A program made the translations under genes and the position numbers. A stretch of DNA of 64,000 bases, taken from positions 3,400,545-3,464,544 of the forward strand of contig OZ005706.1 of the NCBI GenBank assembly GCA_963930775.1, given 5' to 3'. Below the pieces are notes generated by a model. That model searched no databases. It saw nothing but the letters and a program-made list of their open reading frames with translations, and was not told the origin of the DNA. The DNA is from Cliona cf. orientalis (lineage: Eukaryota > Porifera > Demospongiae > Clionaida > Clionaidae). Positions 56,601 through 64,000 of this stretch are shown here, in pieces (position 1 is the stretch's first letter; every line of letters begins with the position of its first letter).

Positions 56601-57505
56601 TGTGGCTTTTGTGTTTTGACAAGGACATTTTCGCTTATAACTCGACAATGAAAGTGAAATTGAAAATTCTGGAACATGTAAATTTTTGTTGTTTTTTTAT
56701 GCTCTATCTGCTGGTCTTTGAATTATCTTCGTAGCATGTTCTGGGGCTGAGTTTACTTACATTAAACATTATATTACATTACATTACATTAGATTGATTT
56801 TATTTTTCTCACTTAGGATGTAATAACTTAGGATGTAATTAGGATGTGATTATTATTAATGCTTTACAGCTTCCATAGCTGAGGGTCTGTTACAGGGTTG
56901 TAACAGCCTGACACGTACAGAATTATAATAATATAATAAGTATAATGATAAAAATTAGTTTGGTGATTGTTAGTTGTGTATATACAACCAAGCAACAACA
57001 TAAGCAGACCTATAGATTGCGCAATGTGCGCGCGGGGTACGTATGCCCAGTACTAGCTTGGATGGGTGGAGCTCTAGTTGAACAAGTTTTCTGCTAAAGC
57101 ATGCTACCGATGGTCCCCACCCATAATCAGTCCCCCCAGACCATCCATATTGGGAATAAATGGTCCCCTCAGACCATTGGTGCCAGAATAACCTACATGT
57201 CCCCTGGACCATCTGTGTCGGTACCACAAGCAGTCCCCCCCCCTCCCCCCGGGTCTTGGGGGACCACTTGTAGCGGGGACCATTTATTTCGTGACATTGA
57301 GCTGGTGACCTTGATTTGATGGTGATGATGATGTGGATATCATAATTAGATACTAGCACATTTCCCGTTTTCATTTTACATACCTTCGTAATATTATAGT
57401 GCTGTCAATTTAACATGCAACAACTAACTTTACCGTTGGAAAGGGTCGTCAGATCATAAAACAGCTATGCCACATGCAGAGTGTTGGTCGTTAGTGTAGA
57501 ATAGA
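56601..57505. other. Gene-free stretch with a GGTCCCC repeat unit
   Basis: 57,107-57,296 is a unit of the GGTCCCC family (ATTGGGAATAAATGGTCCCC, CATTGGTGCCAGAATAACCT, GGGGACCATTTATTTCGTGAC). GCGCAATGTGCGCGCGGGGT at 57,017 belongs to a small motif family also at 15,538 and 60,485. No gene seen. Confidence 0.5.
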
Positions 57506-60433
57506 GTTTTATACCTAGAGTAACTCATTGGACAATTTTACACCAGCAAAATCTAGAGTAACTCATGGGATGATTTTACACCAGCAAATTGGTGTAAAAT
57601 CCTGAGTATTTTATTGTATGCTAAGCATATTATTACATATTAAGGGAGGATTTTACACCACATCAAAATTAGGCCTGGGGCTTACTCATGTAAAATTCTC
57701 CCATATTATTATAACTTACCTCTGTTATATTATATAAGGGACGATTTTACACCAGTTGCCACCACAGGTACTGAAATCATGCCATGTAATACTGATGGCT
57801 AACAGGAACTGGAGCAAACATTTACATGTGACCTCTGACTTCACTTAAAATTCTCCCATAATAATAAGAATGCATACCCATACTCTGCTAAAACTTTAAG
57901 TGTGAACTTTGACCTGGTGTAAAATGCTCCCTTAATTGTATTATATATAAATATATAGCGACTGAATCCAGACTCAGGTGGTTTTTAAGTGCGTTCTGAA
58001 TCCTCACTTGCTGTGGGTGTGACTGAAGTGCATGCACTTGGTGGCTGGGGCTATCGTGCTGCTGTGAGAGTTATTTTGTGCTTGTGCTAATAGAACGGCA
58101 GAACCCATACAATACCAGAATTTCAAATGAAAATACTCTCGTGGTCCCCAAAGTAAACTCTACTTCATGTAAATCTTTTTTTCCCAAAAACACTGGCATT
58201 GTGGAATAGCTCAATCCCTCCGTAGCTGCTATTGGAATACTGCACTACTTCCTATTAATTTTCATAGATTACGCACTTAAAAAAAAGGCATAAACTTAGA
58301 ACTAGCATAATAAATGTTAATTTGTATGTCTACTGTATGCATTTTCAGCAACAGAAATTAGGTATAATAAAAAAAATGGTACTACTAGGTGGGGCTCACT
58401 ATGTGCATATGAGTTAGAGTTCTTCGTAAAGCATGTCAGGGTATCTCTGCTTCACGCTTACACTAATAGAATGGTAGGTGGGGCTCACCACATGCACGAT
58501 TATTTGCGAAGCATGTCTGGGAGTAACGCCATTGTGAATTGGTCGAAAGAATATGACTATGAGAAGGATAATAATAATTATGCATAGAGTACAAGACTTA
58601 TAGATATGAGACACTTAACTATTGACTGCTTTTACACAGTTATTAAATTATTTTATGTGAGGGTTTTTTTAATACATGGATTGTAAATATCAATTAACTA
58701 CTCAAACTTATAATTTTTGTGATCATCAGTATTGAATATAACAATAATATTATTATGGAATGCCTGTCCCTATTATGAGACACCACCGTCCCGCTGATAA
58801 AGGCAATTACCACAGGTGTTTAATTTAAAATTGATATCCTAGCCAAAATATTAGCATTCTTAAATTGAGATTTGGGTGTTAATGACAAACATAAGCAGTT
58901 TGATATGCCAAACAAGCAAATTTGCAAAGTTGTATTATATACCAAAACCGAAAATCGTGTTTTAGTATACATTTTTTTAGCAATGAAAGCAAATTCAACT
59001 TTGCAGGCAATACCATATTTCTTCTAAAAATTTGGCCCTTCTAATTATTCGGCACCCTTTACCGAATGATTGAATATAGTCTCTAATTTTTCGGCAAAGG
59101 TCGTCATGTGTATATGGGAATGGAATGCGTACGCAGACAGAATGTTGAATATTAACCTCTAAAAATTCGGCGAAGCTAAAGCAATATTTATTATTTTCAT
59201 GCCGAATTTTTAGAAGAAATACGGTAGTTCTAGCTGCGGGAATAAGAGGGGTCTGGGTTCAAGACTAGCCATGAGTGATTCCTGGCAGCAGCTACTAGTT
59301 ATTTAGCTATACATCTCTTTTTAATGTGATAGCTAATTCTCTTTAGCTTGGCACATAAAAAGAGGCTAAATTCTCTTTGAGTCAAACATGATTTCGCTAT
59401 ATCTATGTATTCATAAAGTAGAGTGAAACACTACCAAATAAAATTATAGGATGCAATTGAGTGAGTTCACTCCCATGTATGTATTTGGCATCTACTTTTC
59501 TTCAAACGGACAAACTGAAGAGGCATCTTTTGCATGATGATGAAGACTTAGAAAATATATATAGCTACAATAGCATCCGAGTGAGAGAATGTATCTAGTT
59601 ACAGAGTCATGATTACTATCAACTCTAAAAAAACTATTGCATCCATCAATAAAAGTATTAATAATACTGAATCTTTATTGCTGTAATATCTAATGGTGAT
59701 CATATCAGTTCTACCCTTATTACCCTTAACACAAAGTTGTACTGCAGAAATACCCTCACATACTTTACAAAGAACTCTAACTCGTGCACATAGTGAGCCC
59801 CACCTACCATTCTATTAGAACGAGTGCAAAATAGCTGTCGCAGCTGCATGATAGCCCCAGCCACCAAGTGCATGCACTTCAGTCACACCCACAGCAAGTG
59901 AGGATTCAGAACGCACTTAAAAACCACCTGAGTCTGGATTCAGTCGCTATAATACAAGGGAGCATTTTACACCAGGTCAAAGTTCACACTTAAAGTTTTA
60001 GCAGAGTATGGGTATGCATTCTTATTATTATGGGAGAATTTTAAGTGAGGTCAAAGGTCACATGTAAATGTTTGCTCCAGTTACTGTTAGCCATCAGTAT
60101 TACATGGCATGATTTTACACCACTTTAGTACCTGTGGTGGCAACTGGTGTAAAATCGTCCCCCTTATATATAGCAGAGGTAAGTTATATAATATGGGAGA
60201 ATTTTACATAAGTAAGCCCCAGGCTTAATTTTGATGTGGTGTAAAATCCTCCCTTATAATTAATACCGGTATGCTTGGCATGCAATAATATTACTCAGGA
60301 TTTTACACCAATTTTGCTGGTGTAAAATCGTCCCATGAGTTACTCTAGGCTGTATTGGTATAAAATCGTCCCATGAGTTACTCTAGGTTTTGCTGGTGTA
60401 AAATCATCCCATGAGTTACTCTAGGTATAAAAC
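57506..60433. mobile_element. Giant inverted-repeat element, 2.9 kb, arms about 700 bp
   Basis: Left end GTTTTATACCTAGAGTAACT, right end AGTTACTCTAGGTATAAAAC. Colinear pairing continues through the arms to about 58,180 and 59,800 (GACTCAGGTGGTTTTTAAGTG / CACTTAAAAACCACCTGAGTC; GTGCATGCACTTGGTGGCTGG / complement), then again as GTGGGGCTCACTATGTGCA blocks at 58,390 and 59,790. Each arm holds at least six copies of TTTTACACCA or its complement, usually within (G)GGA(C/G)GATTTTACACCA. The right arm has one extra unit. The 1.2-kb centre has no supported gene and holds a separate MITE (59,011). Similarity of arms is high but not perfect. Confidence 0.88.
59011..59226. mobile_element. TA-flanked foldback MITE, family 4
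   Basis: TACCATATTTCTTCTAAAAA at the left and TTTTTAGAAGAAATACGGTA at the right, with inner ATTCGGC/GCCGAAT. It is inserted in the centre of the giant inverted repeat. Confidence 0.85.
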
Positions 60434-60585
60434 ACTTAAAATGTGTAGGACCCCGAGTGTTGCAGTACTACGCTACAGTGGCTACAGAGCGCACGGGGTA
60501 TGTGCTCTACAGAGCTCTATAGTTCTAGATGTGATGGTGTGCCATGACTATATGCCGTATGTGTTATAATGTCATCATTATGCTA

Positions 60586-60936
60586 TACCGTAGACTCGGG
60601 TTATTAAGCGCACCTCGTTATTAAGCGCACATTTTTTAATAAGCGCATGCTGCCTTCCTACTATTAGCATTGGCTAATAAGCGCATACTCAACAAATGTA
60701 GCCTAGCTGTTCACTGTAGCTTTCTGATCAGGTTACCGTCCCTTTTGATGGCTCTGCTACTCACTTGATAGCTCTACCAGTGCAGTATACTTCGATCCCT
60801 CACGTGGATCACGACCGCCCGTGAGGGGGTGTGGCTAAACTACTCTCGTTAATAAGCGCACATTTTTTATTAAGCGCATATTTCCTTACCACCAAGAGTA
60901 ATAAGCGCATGCGCTTAATAACCCGAGTCTACGGTA
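60586..60936. mobile_element. TA-flanked foldback MITE, family 5
   Basis: TACCGTAGACTCGGGTTATT at the left and AATAACCCGAGTCTACGGTA at the right. TTAATAAGCGCA-type units recur at least five times inside. A partial, diverged copy of the left end lies at 11,905 (TACCGTAGACTCGGGTTGCA). Confidence 0.92.
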
Positions 60937-60937
60937 A

Positions 60938-61332
60938 TTGGGCTATTCCAGTTAATAAGGATACACCCCTGTGGAGGAAGGTTGATTAGTACCAAAGGGT
61001 CAATTTTGAGGTGATTTAATGAAGTATCGATGGTATTTTTATGGATTTTAATGAAGTATTGTAGGCACCATTGTGGATAGTAATGATTCATTGAAGTATT
61101 GAGGGGACATGCATGGCAGCGAATAACAAGTATTGATGCATATGGGGTAGCTCATCCAGGGTGTGGAGGAGTTATTATCAGTTTTATAGGGTAAAATGGG
61201 GATTTTGATTAGTTTTATGGGAAAAAATCAAAAAATTGATTAGTATGGATGATGATTTTACAATATTAATAGGGTAGAAAATGCAAATCTCTTCCTCCAC
61301 AGGGGTGTACGCCCATTATCTGGAATAGCCCA
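60938..61332. mobile_element. Foldback element with 40-bp TIRs
   Basis: GGGCTATTCCAGTTAATAAG then TACACCCCTGTGGAGGAAG at the left is answered by CTTCCTCCACAGGGGTGTAC then ATTATCTGGAATAGCCC at the right. It begins within a few bases of the preceding MITE. The middle has ATGAAGTAT-type direct repeats. TTGGAATAGCCCAATAG at 43,352 resembles its end. Confidence 0.88.
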
Positions 61333-61603
61333 TTGCACCTGTGGTCCCTCATCAGTGGACACTGGAGTTCGTTTGCAAAATTTTTGTGTTGGAAATTTTT
61401 GTGTAACAATATTTTTGTACACATCGATCGCATGCCACATTCGCTGTATAGGTTTATACAGGTAAACTATTTTCGCGTAAAACGTTTTCGTCATTTCGCG
61501 AAAAATGAAAAATTTTTAACAACGAACTATTTCGGTATATTAATGCTTTCTAAATAGTATGATAACCACTTCATAAGTTAACCTGATGATGATTTAATTA
61601 CAG
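61333..61603. other. Stretch between foldback element and TRRAP fragment
   Basis: Begins with ATTGCACCTGTGGTCCCTC, identical for 19 bases to the start of the metallothionein-like exon at 38,720, then diverges. TTTCGCG/CGCGAAAA motifs at 61,470-61,510 resemble the GCGGGAAA foldback family but do not pair well. Confidence 0.4.
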
Positions 61604-63890
61604 GGGCGTCCCTCACGCAGCCCATTCCCCTCTCTGTCTTGGACTGTCGAGGGATTGTCAAGACCCTGGTCTGTGGTATGAAGACAATAATTTGGGGGGC
61701 GGGATCATGCAAGGTCCCTGGCAAAGTGGACTCACACCATTGTATCAAAATTCTAGTTGTTCCTCAACCAAAACCCCAAATTAGCCTATGGCTACAAATT
61801 ATTCCACCCTGGCTACTAATCAAAGAGTAGTCATGCTCAGTGTACAACCTACTCCAGTTCAGACTCCTAAGGTGTTCCTTCCTCACGAGATGGAGCAGTT
61901 TGTTCGTCTGTTCCGCTACAGTCTGGTGGCCCTGGACATCCACCGAGTCACCACTCCGCAGCCCAGTGGGAGCTATAATCTGAGGAGTGCAAAGTATGTA
62001 TATACTGTAGTTGAAAGGTATATGTACATGCATGTAAATATATTTTCAGCTGTCAGACAGTGAAGACCAAATAAGGAGGAGAAAGAAGTTCTAAAATATT
62101 TTGCTGGAGTGGTGAGTGGATGAATACACTTGCATAGCTCACTGTACATGTAGGTCTGTTACCTCTCTCTCCCTCCCTCTCCCCAGCTAGTTCACCATGA
62201 TGAGTATGTCCATGTTCAAGGAAATATTAATTGGTGGTTTGGTTTTAATTCTGAATTACATAATTATACAGTCCACAGTCAGGCAAAGTGAGGGCTTCCT
62301 GTTGACTAGTAATTTTTGCTGATTTAGCACATTCCATTGTACCACCCACAAGTGTTATTCATTCAGTATGGCTATATAAGCTGGCCTGGGGGGCATCCAA
62401 GCGAAAATTCACAGATAGAGTTACAGCTTGTCCATATTTTATGCCAATTATTTTTTGGAAGGCCTGTCTCAATGGTCTGCTTGCAAAATACATGTGCTTA
62501 GACAGTGTAGGTCTGGAAATTTGACTCTTAGGAGGTTTCAGTTCATAGTTGCAATATAAATCGTGTACGTACGAGAAAATTGAGTAAGGAAGGGAGAGAC
62601 TATGTGTATAGGACAATACCTTGAAAAGAAAGTTAAGTGGAATGCGGATGAGGAGTAAGACGCTACAATTATATGTACACATGACAGTACATGTAAATTT
62701 TTGTTGTTAAAAAATGATCTTTCCAAATGAAAAAAATACTATGTGAGCATTACATACATGTACATATGTATGACTGTACAACAAATAATTAGACTGTGCA
62801 GAAAAATCAACAAACAAAATAATATTTTACCAACGAAAATATCCCAATCTACGATATATACACATGTACCTTGAGTAGAAAGTTGAGCAGAATAGAGGCA
62901 AACGTGGGGTAGGTAGTGGAGTTAGCCAGGAAGGAGTTAGGGATGATCTGGAGGGCATAGTTGGACTGGATACGCTCAACAAGGTAGTCTATCAGCTCTG
63001 TGAAGATCTCGATGACTTGTTATCCTGCGTTTGGAGTGCTTTTGTGCACGCACCATGCCGTTCATTGTTATAGTGCTTTACCAACATCCACACTCAATTA
63101 ATTTATTACACAGGATCCTGAGAGAAATGTTGATTTTTATGATTCAATAAATTAATACAGCTAGTAAAATTAATATTACCGTACACTCATTTATGATAGC
63201 AACTGCATGAGTCAGATCATGTTATTAAATTTTGTTTACATTGTTTCAATCTCCCCAGCATATGGATAGCCTGGGTGAGAACCTGGAGCATTCGAACCTC
63301 TACCTCAAGCTATTCAAACTGGTCTTTGGATCTGTCACTCTGTTCGCACAGGAAAAATGAGCTCATGTTGAAGGTTGGTATCATACATGTGTACTATGTA
63401 TTTGTGACACGTGTGTCAAGATATAAGTGCGAATGGGCGGGGGTATATGGTTGTGCTTAACAAGATTAGTGAATTGTATTAATTAATTTCTCTCTTGTAT
63501 CCCCACCTCCACACCAGTGGACCGCTCTATTATCCCTGGCAAGTTGATTTAACCCTTTTCCCTCTGAATTCCCTTGTAGCCCCACCTCCACACGATAGTG
63601 AATCGCTCCATATGTCCCTGCATGGCCAACATATTGAGCTCGCTGTGTCAGCTAAGGAGCCTTATGTTGATTTATAAATTAACTCTTTTCTCTCTGAATT
63701 CCCTGTAGCCCCACCTCCACACCATTGTGAATCATTCCATGTCCCTGCATGGCAAACACAGCCAAGGAGCCGTGCAAATATTTAATTTCTTCTCCTGAGG
63801 GCTCTGTTTCGCTCCATCGGAGGGGACAGCCATGAGCAGCTCTACCATGAGTTCCTATACCTCTGCTGGTGGATCTGCTCCTAGGTAAAG
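61604..63890 (+). pseudogene. TRRAP: Broken, partly inverted TRRAP exons
   Basis: Plus-strand exons: 61,604-about 61,723 (LDCRGIVKTLVCGMKTIIWG); about 61,856-61,993 (RYSLVALDIHRV); 62,050-62,111 (CQTVKTK, then a stop/one-base shift, then EKEVLKYFAGV); 62,191-about 62,225 (FTMMSMSMFKEI). The next expected exon, EIFTELIDYLVERIQSNYAL to FASILLNFLLK, is on the MINUS strand at 63,010-62,880. Plus strand resumes at 63,259-63,373 (SNLYLKLFKLVFGSVTLFAQ, then a frameshift in A5). The following exon (PHLHTIVN) is present as three tandem versions (63,500, 63,580, 63,708), and then ALFRSIGGDSHEQLY. All blocks match the HEAT-repeat region of TRRAP, the PIKK-like scaffold of SAGA/NuA4 acetyltransferase complexes, in order. 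Two frameshifts, one inversion and exon triplication mean it cannot encode TRRAP. It is a duplicated fragment or a misassembled gene. Confidence 0.85.
62226..63010 (-). other. Inverted segment inside the TRRAP fragment
   Basis: The plus-strand exon stops matching TRRAP at about 62,225 after TTCAAGGAAAT. The matching continuation begins at 63,010 on the minus strand (GAGATCTTCACAGAG). The inverted exon has a proper minus-strand donor (AAG-GTACATGTG at 62,880). The simplest reading is inversion of about 785 bp with both breakpoints near the same exon position. Confidence 0.7.
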
Positions 63891-64000
63891 TAAATATAAT
63901 AATTATTGTACGTGGCAGGCATGATTTCGGAAAAGTTGACATGAGTATAATATACTGTAACAGTACATAATATAATATTATATAAGCAATTGAAACACCC

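Overview
This is eukaryotic, intron-rich, repeat-laden DNA from an early-branching marine animal. Spliced genes can be read with clean GT-AG junctions, and their products are animal-type: a TM9SF3 nonaspanin, an ASCC1 subunit, an IQ/SCHIP1-like coiled-coil protein and fragments of TRRAP. Crinkler-RHS-like proteins, Tigger/pogo elements and a dense load of short TA- and TTAA-flanked elements fit a sponge (Porifera). That assignment is inference from gene content, not from a database match.

Layout. 1-2,335: N-terminus of a HIRAN-like protein (minus) and a decayed Tigger transposase with its right terminal repeat. 3,618-5,081: a Crinkler-RHS-like protein. 5,351-6,350: dispersed repeats. 7,265-9,511: a three-exon gene of an unnamed family. 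11,127-33,885 (minus): a complete 16-exon TM9SF3 gene (590 codons), including a 21-nt microexon. Its large introns hold an antisense nested gene (16,098-17,290, a TIL-domain membrane protein), a decayed PHD-finger transposon (20,332-24,660), a decayed tyrosine recombinase (25,650-26,440) and many foldback elements. 34,183-36,455 (plus): ASCC1, head to head with TM9SF3 across 297 bp. 37,304-38,665 (minus): a 5'-truncated LINE. 38,717-38,814: a metallothionein-like exon. 38,982-41,183 (minus): an IQ/SCHIP1-like gene in six exons. 44,604-46,397 (minus): an uncharacterised gene split by a 651-bp TTAA-flanked element.

The right third (48.9-63.9 kb) is mostly accessory DNA. It holds elements nested inside elements (48,885-50,495 and 52,021-55,738), an array of 54-bp AT-hook-like coding repeats (55,741-56,014), a 2.9-kb giant inverted repeat built from a TTTTACACCA motif (57,506-60,433), two adjacent foldback elements (60,586-61,332) and a broken, partly inverted set of TRRAP exons (61,604-63,890).

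The conserved genes do not form one pathway. TM9SF3 (endomembrane trafficking) and ASCC1 (RNA/DNA alkylation response) share a short intergenic region that may be a bidirectional promoter. The main theme is genome dynamics. Paralogous empty sites and self-insertions let target duplications and element boundaries be read directly from this one sequence. All gene calls rest on hand translation and remembered family motifs; no search was run.
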